The position numbers were made by a program, and so were the translations under genes. From positions 13,637,955-13,701,954 of the forward strand of contig CM055108.1 in NCBI GenBank assembly GCA_029204225.1: a DNA stretch of 64,000 nt. Reading direction: 5' to 3'. The notes under the pieces were generated by a model. The model did no database searches, was not told the DNA's origin, and saw nothing but the letters and a program-made list of their open reading frames with translations. Source of the stretch: Diphasiastrum complanatum (Eukaryota > Streptophyta > Lycopodiopsida > Lycopodiales > Lycopodiaceae). Below are positions 36,864 to 49,765 of this stretch, in pieces. Each line of letters begins with the position of its first letter. Within the stretch, counting starts at the first letter, position 1.

Positions 36864-37653
36864 TGTCAGAAATGGTGAACTCCTGTAACTTTGTCGAAGC
36901 ACGAACAAGACACGAAGGTCAAACGAGAACGATTCGCGACATTCAACATGTCTTTGACTTGAAGCACGAATGATTTGCGAATTGCAAACACACCTCCAGG
37001 ATCACAAACCAAAAAAGAGACGCAAAACAAAAACTACGAAAAGAAACAAAAAGAACGAAAGCAAACGGGAGATTACGAATCAAACGAAAAAAAATCTTTC
37101 GCGCTGCCAGCTGGTAGCTCAATGGGCTTCACGCCCAACTGAAACGAGTAGCAACGACGGAGAGTAACTAACTAGTTAATTAGCGTTAACTAGTCATGTG
37201 ATTCGACATTTAGCTACTTTGTAAACTCCACATAGTGGAGGTATAAACGATCCTCTCTGGATCATAACAATATACATGTGAATACAGAGATCTATAAGAG
37301 ACAGAGAAAAACGTAGTGAATAGAGTAAGAAAGTAAAGACACCATAGCTGTGAATGAAAGTCTGCCAACGAGCAGAACACAACGTAAGAGCAAAGTGTCA
37401 ATCTCCCAACGAACGAGACACTGACGATCTTGCTCCAAAACCAAACTGATAATATAGTCACTCTATTTTCGTGTATCTCTTTGTCTTGTGTTGTGTGTCT
37501 TGATTGCTAGAATAAAATATGTTTTGTGATGCGTAGTCGAGTGTCTGGGATCCTGTAAGGGCTTCCGCACGAAAAGAAAATTCAAAAGAAAGAAAATTGT
37601 TCGCGAAGAGAGAAGGAGAAGACGAACACAAAACGATTTGGCCTTCTACAACA
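36864..37653 (+). mobile_element. Copia 5' LTR (790 bp) inserted in TNP2
   Basis: It starts TGTCAGAAATGG and ends in CA immediately before the primer-binding site. It is preceded by CCAAG (36859-36863), the target duplication also found beyond the 3' LTR tail at 32960-32964. A TATAAA box at 37242-37247 is placed as in a copia U3/R boundary. A diverged relative in opposite orientation lies at about 44520-45208. Confidence 0.92.
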
Positions 37654-37666
37654 TGGTATCGGAGCC
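37654..37666 (+). promoter_or_regulatory. Primer-binding site (initiator Met tRNA)
   Basis: TGGTATCGGAGCC directly follows the LTR end; it is complementary to the plant initiator methionine tRNA 3' end with one change. Confidence 0.88.
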
Positions 37667-37718
37667 AACAGGTTATCACTACTGATATCCCAACAGTGAT
37701 TCTTCCAAACAACATAAT

Positions 37719-38848
37719 ATGGCTACGACAATCCAGACCAGAGTAGCAATCAGTCTTGATGGCGCAAATTACAGAATCTGAAAATTCAAAATCAAAACAC
37801 TGCTGAAGGGCGAAGGCATATGGTCGGTGACCGAGCTCTCAGAGGTGCAGCCTCCAGAAGGAGACCCGAGGAGAGCTGAATGGATAAAAAAGGATGAGCG
37901 CGCAATGACAATCATCGTTTCGTCCATAAATGAAGATCTACTCATGCGGATTGAAGACTGCGAAAGCAACCATGCAGCGTGGAAAAGATTAAAGCAGAAG
38001 TATGAAGTGAGGACTGCAGCTTCAGTCATGCACCTTCACGATCAACTGCAATCAATATATTGGGATGGCAACCAGTTGGATCAGCACGTTGAGAAGATCA
38101 TAATGATCTTCGCTCAACTCACTGCATCAAGACAGGTCCCAGCACCATAGCAGTTGATGTACTTCATGAATCTCTACCGATGTCCTATCAGCTATTGAGA
38201 ATGCTCGTACTAAGTCTACCAGATATGACATTCGACAAAGTTGTCAGTATTGTCGCTTATGAGAGACTGATGAGAGATGAAGGAGAGAGAAGCAGTGATC
38301 AAGAGAAGGCTCTCTTCGTGAAAGAAAAGAAGAAGAACAAAAACAAGCCAAGATTTGAGAAGACGAAGTCCTCGAATCAACAATCTTCTTCCTGCGATCA
38401 CTGTCACAAACCAGGACATACGACCAACAAATGCTGGTTTAATATAGCAATACCTTGCATGCACTGCAAGAAGAAAGGGCATTCTACATACGATTGCAGA
38501 TTCAACCCAAAAAGACAAAACAAAGCTGAAAAGACAAACGTTGCAGAATCATCTAAAAATGCAGAAAGAGGTGACGAAGCTTTCACGATACTCGACGAAG
38601 CTTCAACAAGCTACTCCGAACATGACTACGATGTGGTCATCGATTCAGGAGCAATATCTCACATAACTTGCAACAAGAAGATCTTGATCAACTTTCACGA
38701 ACTTGAAAATGATAGAGCGGTGATTCTAGGCAATGGAAGCAAACATGATGTCAAGGGCATCGGCTCTCTACAGCTACGAACATTGTCAAGCCAAGTAGAC
38801 TGCCAGGATCACTCTATGTGCCCTCACTTAGAAAAGATCTGTTATCTC
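37719..38848 (+). pseudogene. Copia gag and protease, 5' part of the split element
   Basis: The ATG at 37719 begins MATTIQTRVAISLDGANYRI, then TGA replaces the usual Trp. The UBN2-type gag domain follows (VWSLT-like IWSVTE, AAWKRLKQKYE, LHDQLQSI). A stop at 38148-38150 is bypassed by a frameshift to IAVDVLHESLPMSY. Two CCHC knuckles (CDHCHKPGHTTNKC and CMHCKKKGHSTYDC) and the protease site VIDSGAISHIT follow. A second frameshift near 38800 is needed to read YVPSLRKDLLS. The sequence stops there at about 38848 and passes into an unrelated minus-strand gypsy gag. The continuation (VSKMTDLG) is found on the minus strand at 33855. Confidence 0.9.
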
Positions 38849-38850
38849 TT

Positions 38851-39173
38851 CCCTCAAGTAACATAGTAACAGTGGATAACTTTTCACATTCTGGAAATTG
38901 GTCCATGCCAAAGTATTTGTTCCAAACAGTAAGCCATGAACTTACCACTTGCAAATTCCTATCTTTCTTCTCTCCCTTAAACAGTTTTACAGGATGTGGA
39001 ACTACATGCTTCTTTTGGTTAGCTAACCTGGACTCCAAGTCTTGGTTCTTTTGATTAGTTTCAAGAAGCTGTTTATTAGTGGCTTGAATTTGTTGATATA
39101 AAAGTTGAAGAGCTTGTGTCACATTAGATAAGTTTGATAAATCAAAAGTTGGGTTATCATTGGTCTGATCCAT
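38851..39173 (-). pseudogene. Ty3/gypsy gag, N-terminal fragment
   Basis: The minus strand starts MDQTNDNPTFDLSNLSN, followed by a Gln/Asn-rich coiled-coil stretch, then VKLFKGEKKDRNLQVVSSWL and FPECEKLSTVTMLLEG, the Retrotrans_gag pattern. It breaks off at about 38851 where the copia protease sequence abuts, so the last residues of the open frame come from the copia. Confidence 0.8.
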
Positions 39174-40201
39174 TGGTGTTGCTTGTGTGATTTCCTATTA
39201 TGCAAATATAACAACAAGGGTTCAAATTAGAATGATAGAAATGCTTTAATTTTTACATCCAATGCAAAATAAAAGCACTTAATTTCTACTCATTCAATCT
39301 TATTGTTTGTAAGTTCAATCCAAGCCTACTATTTGCAAGCTCAATCCAAGCTTAAAAGAACAACAATAACAAGCTACCTTTGCCTTAACCCAAAGCAAAA
39401 CTGAAAACCAAATTTTTATGTATACTTCATTTAACTAAATCCAAGCTAAGGTTTACATAAAGATCCCAATCCCATTCCATTTCTATTTGTCATTACAAAA
39501 AAAAACCAAAATTTTCACATTTCTCACTATTCTAGATCTCCAAATCCAATGAAACTAGTGTCTAAAAAAGGAAAATTAATGTAGCTTAATAAAAACTTCA
39601 AGTTTCAGATCTGATTTTCAGATTTACAGGTCTGAAAATCAAAACTTACCAAAACTTCAAAACTTGTTTTATACACAAAGTTACACTACCATTCCTTTCC
39701 TACATTGCCATCTATCATGAAACTAGGAGATAGAAAGGTGTAATTAATGAAGTTTGGATGAAAACTTCACTTTTCAGATCTGATTTTCAGATTTACAGGT
39801 CTGAAAACAGAACTTTAAAATCAAAATCAGAACTTCAAACACTTTATTTATCAATAAAAAACACTAGTTTTGATCAAAACACATAGCTAGAGTCAATCTT
39901 TTTGCAAAAAAAAAGGTTTGTGTATGTAGAGGAAGACTTGCTCTAACCAGCCTACAAATATTTTTTCAGAACTTTCAAAAACCCAAAGCCCACTTTAAAA
40001 CTTCATTAACATGATAAAAAAATCAGCCCCTAAACAATTCTATAAGGATCACTACTCTTTTCTTCAGAAGAATAGATTCATTGGGTACTCCAACTACAAG
40101 CTTCCTACAACTAGGAAAGCCAATAATCTTTCCCAAAAAAAATTAATTGGTGATCTTAATAGAAATTGAAGAAGTTTAAGAAGGTTACCATCCTTTGTCT
40201 A
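39174..40201 (-). repeat. Gypsy untranslated leader with an internal tandem repeat
   Basis: This is the about 1-kb stretch between primer-binding site and gag start. About 39530-39650 and 39715-39815 are repeated in direct orientation, sharing TTCAGATCTGATTTTCAG and ATTTACAGGTCTGAAAA. No coding frame. Confidence 0.65.
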
Positions 40202-40213
40202 GCTCTGATACCA
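40202..40213 (-). promoter_or_regulatory. Gypsy primer-binding site
   Basis: The minus strand reads TGGTATCAGAGC, complementary to the plant initiator Met tRNA. It lies between the LTR and the gag leader. Confidence 0.85.
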
Positions 40214-41240
40214 CTTTAACAAGTAAAAAGGAGAAAGTCCTCCAAATCCAAGGTAGAGCCTCCAAATGGCATTCAAGCAACCTGCAACTCCAAGATTAAT
40301 CTGATGCTTCTCCAACTCCAAGCTAGGATGCCTCCACCTGCAAGTAAGGATCTGCAAGGCTCCCAGGATCTCTCCTCCACATGTGTCCCTACTCTTAAAC
40401 ACAAAGGAAGATAACAAGTTGGCCTCAAGTATTCACCACCCAACCATAGCTAGATCCAAGCTCCAAGCAAGACCTATCTAGCACCCCCTTGCTAACCATA
40501 AATAGATCACAAGAATATCACAACAAACCATAGTTTACTCAAGATCCAAACCCTACTTATGTCCCATACCATAAGCAAGATCTAAACCCTTAGCATACTA
40601 CACACAAGAATTACTCTACACACTAGTAGCCACACTAGAGCATAAGCAAGATAAGCAAAAGAGATCTCTCTCCCTCCCAATGGGCACCCTACTCCTCTTA
40701 TAAAGATGGCATTTAGTTCTCTCCAATACACTATGGAGTTCCATGCACATCCAATGAGAACAAGAGAGGCCTAGAGGAGTTCAAGAGCCTTCATAGGCTT
40801 ATGGAAGGTCATCAGACATCTTCCATAACTTATGACTCTTTGATTACTATTCTTGTGGAACTTGAAACTCAATGGACCCTTTAGGAGGGCGCCCTCCTAC
40901 TAGGACCCATTGCCCAAGTTGTGCTTGTATACTTTCGTCCAAGACCAATAAAGTGATATGGTTCAAGGTTGAGGCCCAAGGTTTAGAAATATAGTCATCC
41001 AATGACTTTCTAAGACCTTTCTAGGTTCCATACCTCCATCCAAGGCATAGACACCTACCTGTCCTTAATCAAGGACACTAGTACTTTTATCTAAGACACC
41101 TGCCCTTAATCCTAAGAGTAACCCTTATCCAAGGGTCTCAATGACTCCATACCTCTAACTAAGCTATAGTCACTTACCTGCCCTTATCCAAGGGCACATA
41201 CCCTTAATCCTAACGGTACCTTGCCATGTAGCCCCCAACA
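40214..41240 (-). mobile_element. Gypsy 5' LTR (about 1027 bp)
   Basis: The minus strand starts TGTTGGGGGCTACATGG and runs to the primer-binding site. The canonical CA end is not preserved (…TTGTTAAAG). The interior repeats CCTTAATC/AAGGG-type words. Only this 5' LTR, leader and start of gag are present. Confidence 0.75.
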
Positions 41241-41782
41241 CTAAATGGACTAATAGAGGTCTTAAGTACTACTAGTTACATAGGCATGTAACATGAGGAT
41301 CGTCTCTTCTTCTACGTAGAAAGCCTGCAAACGCTCATCATATAAACAACATTCGTATGAGAAGACGAAAACATAAAGTTTTTAATATATATTATATAGT
41401 TGTGAGTGTCCGTCATTGACGGGCAATGGCGGCCGATCTAGTGACGGCCAATGATTTGGAAGATGGCTGAATGAGGGAGAAGGTTGGATTGTCTTCTTCT
41501 AGTTGTAAGTGCTCGTCGTTGACGGAGGTTGATCTAGGTAGCGGCCGATGATTTGGAAGATACATATGTATATATGACCTGTATGATAATCGCAAAAAAG
41601 TCTATGTTAATTATAAAGTTTACACATGAAACTGATAAACACAACTCTCTCTCAAAATTTTGCGAAAAATACAGTCTCAAAAATTTTGCAAAAAATTCTC
41701 TCTAAAAGATTTTGCAAAAAATTTCAACTATCTCTCTCTCAAAATTTCCGCGCAAAAATCTCTCTCTTGTGAAAATTTCACA

Positions 41783-41905
<123 letters not shown>

Positions 41906-42016
41906 TCGTGAAAAATACTCTCTCAAAAACTTCGCGAAAAATTTTAAGAGAGAGAGAGTAAAAAAATTTCGAGAGGTGAGAATATTTTTCACGAAAAAAA
42001 TTTCGACAGGGACCAA

Positions 42017-42021
<5 letters not shown>

Positions 42022-42100
<79 letters not shown>
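42022..42100. repeat. (GA)n array
   Basis: 79-bp GA run, inverted relative to the flanking CT arrays, 121 bp from the first and 173 bp from the next. Confidence 0.98.
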
Positions 42101-42104
<4 letters not shown>

Positions 42105-42269
42105 TTTCACAAAATTTTTGGGAGAGTATTTTTTGTGAAATTTCGAAAGAGAGAATTTCACGAAAAATTCTCTCAAAAATTTTGCTAAAAGTTTTCTCTT
42201 GAAATTTCGCAAAAACTACACTCTGAAAACTTCGCGAACAATTCTCTCAAAAATTTCGGAAATTTTTTT

Positions 42270-42394
<125 letters not shown>

Positions 42395-42860
42395 AAATTC
42401 GCAAAAAATAGTCTTTGTCGAAAATTTTGTCAAAAATTTTGAGATAAAATATTTTTTGCAAAAATTTTGACAGAGAGAATCTCGATAGAGTTTGCAAAAT
42501 TTCGAAAGCCAGAGAAAGAGATTTTTTGCGAGAAAGAGAGAATTTTTTGCGAAAATTTTGAGAGAGAGAGTTGGAATTATTCATGAAATTTTTGAGAGAG
42601 TGAATTTTTTGTGACATTTTCGAGAGAGTATTTTTTGAGACATTTTCGAGAGAGTATTTTTCGTGAATTTCTCTATCGAAAATTCTGCGAAATTTACTTT
42701 GTCAAAAAGTTTGTGAAAATACTCTTGAAAATTCTGTAAAAAATTCTCTCTCTCTCTCTCTCTAGATATATATATATATATATATATCTCAAAAATTACT
42801 CTCTCGAAACTTTTGCGAAAAATTTCAAGAGAGAGAGTTAAAATTTTCGAGAGCATAGTC

Positions 42861-44519
42861 ATGCTTAGGGAGATAGTTAAATAATTCATTCCGCTACGCA
42901 CGAACATTTTCTGTTCGAGTTCGCTTCTCGTTCGTTTCTTGTTTGAGTTCGTTTCTCGTTCGTGTTTGTCATTTATTCTTCTCCCCTCTCTCCCAACACC
43001 CTTGAGTATTGCCAGGAAAATTGAGCATGAAATTTCAACCACGTATGATTAAGTGAACTTGAACACTTAGGAGATTGTGAGTACCTTTTTAGCTATATAT
43101 ACCAACACATGCCTTAGACTCACAAACTATTGCATGAATCTAAATGGACCCCCATGGCTTACCATGAACATATCTTAGTCTACAAAGACTAGGACCTATG
43201 GCTTTGATATTTGATAATCATAGATATGAGACGATGCTACTTGTAAGATTAGTTTAGTAATAGACAAAGGATTGACACCCGAATGTATTTGAGAATGATA
43301 TATCTCAAGGACTCCTTAAATCTGTGCTCTTACTTCTATGCTTATGAATCTAAGATGAAAGCCTAAATCATCTTCACGGATATACCCTATAATCTCAAAG
43401 ATGGAGATGTTGTATTGAACCCACAAACCGAAACCCATGTTCTCTCGACATAAGACAGTATAAGACATGACTCAACTTTCAATATGGATGTACCTCCTCT
43501 AAGACTAGGACCTTTCTGAAACATCCTTCGAGAAAGCCTAAGTGACAATATAAATATGCTAATCTTAGCTAAACCCTCTGATACAAACCAAGTGTCTTAT
43601 CCGAGAACCTTAATAGGAATCCAAGGATATCACATGGAGCAATATTAAAAGTGACTATGCTAACGAGGTCAGAATTCTTAGATACAATTATTATGGATAA
43701 AACCAAAAATAATGTGTGCATGTAGATGATAGAAAAAATTAAAAAAATGTGCAAATCTATCAGGCTCTATAACAAAACGAAACAAAACAAAATCAAACGA
43801 AACAAAGCAAAGCGAAACTTGAACGAGCTCTGATATTGATATTGCTGAAGTGACGTAATCATGAAGCGAAGCGAAACGAACGCGAAACCAAAAATAATCA
43901 CGAACAAAATCAATTCAAATGGAGTTCGGATATGATTGCTGGTCACTGCCTGCTATATCATTCTTACAATCCTCCATAATGTAGACAGACACTACTGATC
44001 TACGTTATAGATTAATACAACATTCAACAAGATTGAACAAGTATGCAGAATTGATAAAACAAGTAAATGAGAGAGACAAACAATAGCAGACAACAATTCA
44101 TTCGAGATCAGACAAAATTTAGAATAATATGTGCATAATAGCTACAATATCATCTATTGATTCTCTTAATTTTGAGTATTGTATGACAGACCCACACAAT
44201 GCATTGGCATGAGAGAAGCGGTGTTCTCCCACAAGCAGTGTCTCGCTTAATAGCAGACTCTTACAAAATTGTCTCGCTCACAAGCGAATTTCTTTTCTAT
44301 ATTTTTGTCTATATGTATCTATTTGATGCATCTAGCAAAAATGTGTATATGTTGCGAACTTTTTCATGTCGCTTTGAGTAACATTCTTAATCAGACAGAT
44401 TAAACATCTATAACTAATCATGGATTACAAGAGTGGTGGATTAGGCATATCCTAAAGCTCTCTAGCTGATGTCACCATATCAGATCAAGAATTTGTACTT
44501 CATGGTATTTGGTTGTCTT
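42861..44519. other. Unrecognised stretch, possibly retroelement leader
   Basis: This contains a patch of CGAAAC / CAAAAC-like repeats at 43770-43890 and a PBS-like string on the minus strand near 43830-43845 (ATATCAGAGCT). That might mark the inner border of the element whose LTR starts at 45208. No coding domain seen. Confidence 0.4.
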
Positions 44520-45208
44520 CTTGGTCCTTTGGAGCACGAAGAATTTTGTGTTGCGAACATTTTCGTTTTGTGTCTTGTTGTGATGTTTGTGAACATTTTT
44601 GTTCTGTGTCTTTTCATCAAATTGAGAGTTGAAAGTTAGCAAAGCTTTGGTAATAGAAATATTTTGTTTCTTTAGCTCCCTCTCAAAGCGTGATAGTTTG
44701 ATGACTCAAAGACTGCTCCTCTGTTTCTCGAACAAACCTTTGTCTAAGGCTTTTTGCTCGTTGGCGGCCTGACGCTCCTCTCTAACTAGCCATGTTCTGC
44801 TCATTGGCAAACTTTCATACACAACCCTACTCTTTACTATCCACACATTCCATCATTTTGTGTGTTAATCAAAATGTGCATTTATCTCCACTATGTGGAG
44901 TTTACAAGACAGTTAATCAGAGAATTGCAAAACAAGTTTATGCTGACCAACTAGTTAGTTATCCTCTGTCACCATTGTCTCTCGCAACTGAGCATGACGT
45001 ACAATACACCATGCTCGTCGAGCTGCCAGTTGGCAGCGCAAATTTTTTTTCTTCGGTTCATCTTTTCTTTTAGTATGATGAAACCCAAATACTTTTCCTT
45101 TGGTTCGGTTCAGTTCAGTTTGACTGAAGGGCGAATACTTTCTTGCCGGTGCATCTTCTTTTCCAGGGGTCTCTGCATCAAAGTTGCAGGAGTTCACTAT
45201 TTTTGACA
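44520..45208 (-). mobile_element. Diverged LTR related to the copia LTR at 36864
   Basis: The minus strand starts at 45208 with TGTCAAAAATAGTGAACTCC, matching the start of the 36.9-kb LTR. Further shared words in the same order are GCGCTGCCA, CTAACTAGTT, GTAAACTCCACATAGTGGAG and GAGCAGAACA. Homology fades towards 44520, so the end is approximate. No gag or pol of the family is recognised next to it; it may be a solo LTR. Confidence 0.75.
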
Positions 45209-48200
45209 AGTTTGGGCCATGGAAGATCTCATAGGGTCACTTGAAGGGATATTGGCATGCACAATCATGTGAGGGACTGGATGGTGGATTTGGAGTTCAC
45301 ATCTCAGTGTATTCTCAAGGAATGGTTTGGAATCATTCATAGGAGCAGCTTGGAACTAGCTTGGAGGAATACAGGTCGGGCATTATAGGGTAGATGTTCA
45401 GATTTTCGAGATTGGGGATGACATTGGGATACCTAATAGGGATAGCACTCCAGGATGACATGGGATGATCATCAGGGGACAACTATCTCATATTGGACTT
45501 GAGTCGTTGGACAGGACTTACAGGGGTGATTCATAATGGAATCAGGATGCTACACACACAAATGGGCAAAGCATGAAGCTTTGGGAGCCAGTTCTAGATG
45601 GAGAGCTGATGAAAATCGCACGATTGGGTGTGATCGGAAGGCAAACACTATGATGAGTGTTTTGCTAGTGATCCACTGGAGGGGACACTGATGGTGAGGA
45701 TTTTATAGTGTGCTCATTTGTTAGTACAGGATGGCATTATAGCAGGGGGCCAATCATTGGCATTGGCATCAATGGGGAGGCATCTATCATCACGGGCATG
45801 GATAAGCTATCTATAGCTTTCATGCATTTGGCTATATTTGTAGGATTCTAGACATGGTACAGGTGTTGGAACCTTTATGGTTCAGATCCACAAGTGGTAA
45901 TATCAGGAAGCCTAGAGGAAGTCACTCAGAACCATATACCTCAGTACGATCAGGTTGGGAGACATTGGTCTCAGGATCCCATGAGCGGCGACTCATGGAT
46001 GAGCTTGCATTGGCATGGTGTCAGGTGGCACATAGCCAGGGAGAGCGAGCGACACTGCTAGGAACCATGAGGATCAGGTGATGCTTTGGTGATCAGCTTG
46101 GATAGCAGGATGATGACCTAGGAACGGGTCAGGCCTACTTGGGGCAGGTGACATGGAGTGTACCTGGGGTGGTACATATCTTGAGGGCATGGAGTGCATT
46201 ACAAGGTGATGTAGATCGAGCATGCCCATGGTTGTGAGTCGACAAAGATGGATCTAGTTGCTCAAGGAGTGACAATTGATACATTGGCGAGTGATCAGGT
46301 GAGTTGCATAGTTATATGCACATTGAGCCTACATGGAATGTAGGATAGGCAGATCATCATCAGTATCTCTGGGAGATGGGCGAGCTACTCAAGTATATCC
46401 TATGGTGAGTTTTTCATACATTCATTCATTGAATCCTTGGTAAACTCTTGTGCTTGGAGTATGGGGAATGGATGAGAATCAACTTTAAGGACTTATTAGA
46501 TAGTTGGATATGCTTGGACGTGAGAGCATCTTGTTACAGGTGCAGGCCATGGTTGAGGATCTGATTTGGTGACCAATGGTGTAGCAACGGATCTATAGGT
46601 CGCACAGGTGTTGGTATGACATGATACCACTTATGGGTAGGCCATGGTCATGTATCTGACGTTTTATCATTTGTTTTGGTTTGCATGAGTGTGTGTGGGC
46701 TTGCATGTTACCTTGTCAAGGGAGTCTAGATCTAAGTCAGAGTTGTATATGGTTGTGCATTTGTTACATTGAAACAAAGTAATCATTTGATATGCTAATT
46801 GACTTGTCATTATGTCTGTTATCTAGTGAGGGTACAATCCTATGGTGGCAGTAAGATTTTCTCAGGTTGAGTCACTCATTTATGTCAGATCTACAGGTTT
46901 GTGCTTGTAAGTGCCTGATAGGATGTCAGCCTAGCTAGATGGAGGATGTAAGTCTCATGGTGGTAGTGGGATTTTCTCAGTTTGAGCCATGTCGCTCATG
47001 TGGTCCACTTGTGTTCAAGTCGAGGACGAGTCAGTTGGTCGAGAGCGTGGTAGACTCTCTATATGAGCATTGTGTTTGCATGATACTTTGTGTGTCAAAC
47101 CTGGTGGTTTGATGGTGCGCTTGAGTGTGAGTCAAGTACAGGGTAGCTAGAATATGCATAACATCTTTTGGACACTCCAGATACTGGGTCAGTTTATTTC
47201 TTTACTCCTATCACATTTGAGCTTAAGAAGAAGTGTCAAAAATCAGTTTTGATCTTATTCATTTTATGTAAGCTCTAAATGTGATATTGTAATCAGTGTA
47301 CATTTAGTTAGTTTACTATATTCAGTTGTGTTCAGGATGTGACCCACTATCGTTATATCATTCGGGCACTGATCTCGTAGACGGCTACTTGGATTAGCCG
47401 AGTAGCCACACGTAGGAAAAGTTAGCCTATACAGTGTTATTTGCAATACTTGCTACACTCGGGGGCATGTCCCGAGCTTGTCGATTGAATTTGGCCATGC
47501 TGGGCCTAAATTTGGCAGGTGGTAGGCCAATTTTAGGACACTTGTCTTTTCATGCAGTTTATGAATACTCTATATGTACACTTTCTTTGGTGATATAGTT
47601 AAGCTTTTGATGTGCCATCTTTGAGAGCTTGTAAGGAGTGTCTATGGTGATTGATTTATGCGATCTGCATACTACACTAGATCCTAATAGGATTTTAACA
47701 ACATTTGGGTCTAGGAGGTTTGAATTCCACTGAATCAATTGAAAACATTGATAGATTCTGAGCTATATTCACCCTTGTATGGAAGTACAATTTCATATAA
47801 CTATAATCAATCCTTCAGAACATAGTTCTTCCAGTTGTCTCATATTTAAGAAATTTCTAAAAAACTTGGCTAGTGGATCAATGAAATTTTTGTTCGACAA
47901 GTGTCATACAATTATCAACTCTCTGTAATGTCAATATATTTCCATATTATTCATTATCCTTTTTGTGAGATTGATTTTTGCATGCGAAATAACTACTACA
48001 CATGAGTCATCATTGTAGAGTATCTCGAGAACAAATTTTTTGTTCATCTATCTATCTGCAGATTACCTTGTAGAGAGATTAGGATTTTTGTGCATCTTCC
48101 AAATCCCTAAAATCCATGTCACTTCAAAGTTGATTCCTACATTTCATAGCCATATTAGTTTTCAAGTCAACTATAGCAAGATTCGGACAAATTTAGTTAA

Positions 48201-48227
48201 AATTTATTCCATCTTTAGTCCAGTCGC
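45209..48227. other. G-rich unrecognised stretch
   Basis: The plus strand is noticeably G/T-rich with many GGAT/GGCA words between 45.2 and 47.2 kb. The longest open frame (45854-46081) is short and unfamiliar. The region could be the untranslated or spacer part of a large retroelement. No feature is claimed. Confidence 0.35.
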
Positions 48228-49449
48228 ATGTTGAATGTGTTTCAACTATGTGTTCCAAGCGACGATCCACCAACCTTGAGCATGCAGGTTACCAGTAATA
48301 ACATCCCACCAATAGATTTTTGGGGGGTGGAGAGAGTGGATTTGAAGGCATCCACTAGAGCAGCCACATTGTTAGCAACAACATCACCAGCCAAGGTCAC
48401 AAAACCAAAGACGAAAAAGACAAGGCTAAGAAGACAAATGGACAATCCAAAGTGACTCAATTAAAAGAAGTACCCTAGTCATGACGAAGACCTTCGCCAT
48501 ATACGAAGTACAAGTATTGGAAAATCAGTCTTTTTCTTCCACTCCCATGCCTATTCTATCATCCACACCATCTATCGATGTCACCACTACCACCCTTCCT
48601 TCCATTTCTCTATTTTTCCATCATCTCGTTATCCATCTGAGAAATCCCTATCTTTTAGACCTTGATAGTCTTACCGAGGCAGCTGATAGATCATTGCACA
48701 GTGTCTTGTGGAGACCAACTACCACCTACAATGGACGGTTAGCCAGAAAAAGATCTAAGAAAGCAGGCAAAGCAACTAGAAGGAATAAAGAGAAAGAACC
48801 AAGAAGATGAGGAGGAAAGGAAGAAACTTAAGCAATAGATGAGTTAGGTCGATCTTGATCAAAAGAAACTCTCTGGAGCAATGGTAGTTGAATCTCCTCC
48901 TATGAAGCCCGAAGAGATCCAAAAGTAATGGACCAAAGGAAGAATGAGCTGTAGAAAAGAAAAAGATAAAGACAACAGTGAGCTTGTAGAATAAAGTGGG
49001 CTCCTTGCCAAAAAACGGTAGTATTATCAGTTCCTTCACTTTTCCACCAGCCTCCTAGCCAATCCACCTTCCAGAACCCTTCTCTACCTTCTAACCAAGT
49101 ACCCACCAGAATGTTCGAGTTCACTGAGACTAATAACCAAGATTTGTGCAACCTACCAATCGAAGATTCTCCTCTTCTCATCAAGGAAAGAGCATCGACA
49201 AGACTAAAACTTCATCTAAGAGAAAAACTGAGGAAACACCCAGAAGCAAATGGAGGATACAAAGAGTGCCAAGACAATGGATGAATATCTAGCAAGATCT
49301 CCTAGAAAATTAGTACCCACCAAGAAACCATAAGTGAAATCGTCCATGGTAGATACAAGGGACAAAAAAGAATAAAAAGAGACACGAAGAAAGCACTCAA
49401 GCATGCAAGGTTGTCAAGATGCTGGGAGCTCTCCAATTTTGAAGATGTC
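48228..49449 (+). other. Coding-like but unidentified segment
   Basis: Plus-strand open frames at 48228-48455 (Ser/Thr/Lys-rich, ending in a basic TKPKTKKTRLRRQ block) and 48481-48810 (Ser/Thr/Pro-rich then KRSKKAGKATRRNKEKEP) suggest an eroded basic protein such as a retroelement gag or spacer ORF. They are interrupted by stops and no diagnostic motif is seen. Confidence 0.3.
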
Positions 49450-49497
49450 AACTATTTGCGGCAACTAAACATTTTGATTAAATTGCGGCAAATAGTT
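49450..49497. repeat. Inverted repeat / hairpin
   Basis: AACTATTTGCGGCAA (49450-49464) and its near-complement TTGCGGCAAATAGTT (49483-49497) have one mismatched pair around an 18-nt loop. Confidence 0.8.
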
Positions 49498-49663
49498 TTT
49501 TGAATAAATACTGGTGGCAATAAACACTTGGTTTTATACAAGCGAACGAGGATCTACGCTTTTTCAAGTGACGATTGAAGATGCCAATGCAGAAGCGGAG
49601 CGATATCATTCAATATGGGTTGTAGTGGGCCCTGCAACACATTAGGGGTGGGATGATGTTGGC

Positions 49664-49765
49664 TGATTCTGGCAAATCCCCAAGATACTCAGCCAGAGCT
49701 ACCCAAGAGCACCTCTCATCTTAGACCGATGAAGTCTCTGAGAAGATGAGATGAATGAAGACTGC
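49664..49765 (+). repeat. Direct repeat, copy 1 (copy 2 at 50547-50650)
   Basis: The two ~100-bp copies share GGCTGATTCTG, AATCCCCAAGATACTC, CAAGAGCACCTCTCA, TTAGACCGA and GTCTCTGAGAAGA, 883 bp apart. Between them lie a TATTTAAG box (about 50028) and LTR-like composition, so the pair may represent one complete and one truncated LTR. Not proven. Confidence 0.75.

Noticed and set aside
44994-45209. Open frames on both strands around 45.0-45.2 kb as small genes
   Set aside because: They fall inside the copia-type LTR identified by alignment with the 36.9-kb LTR.
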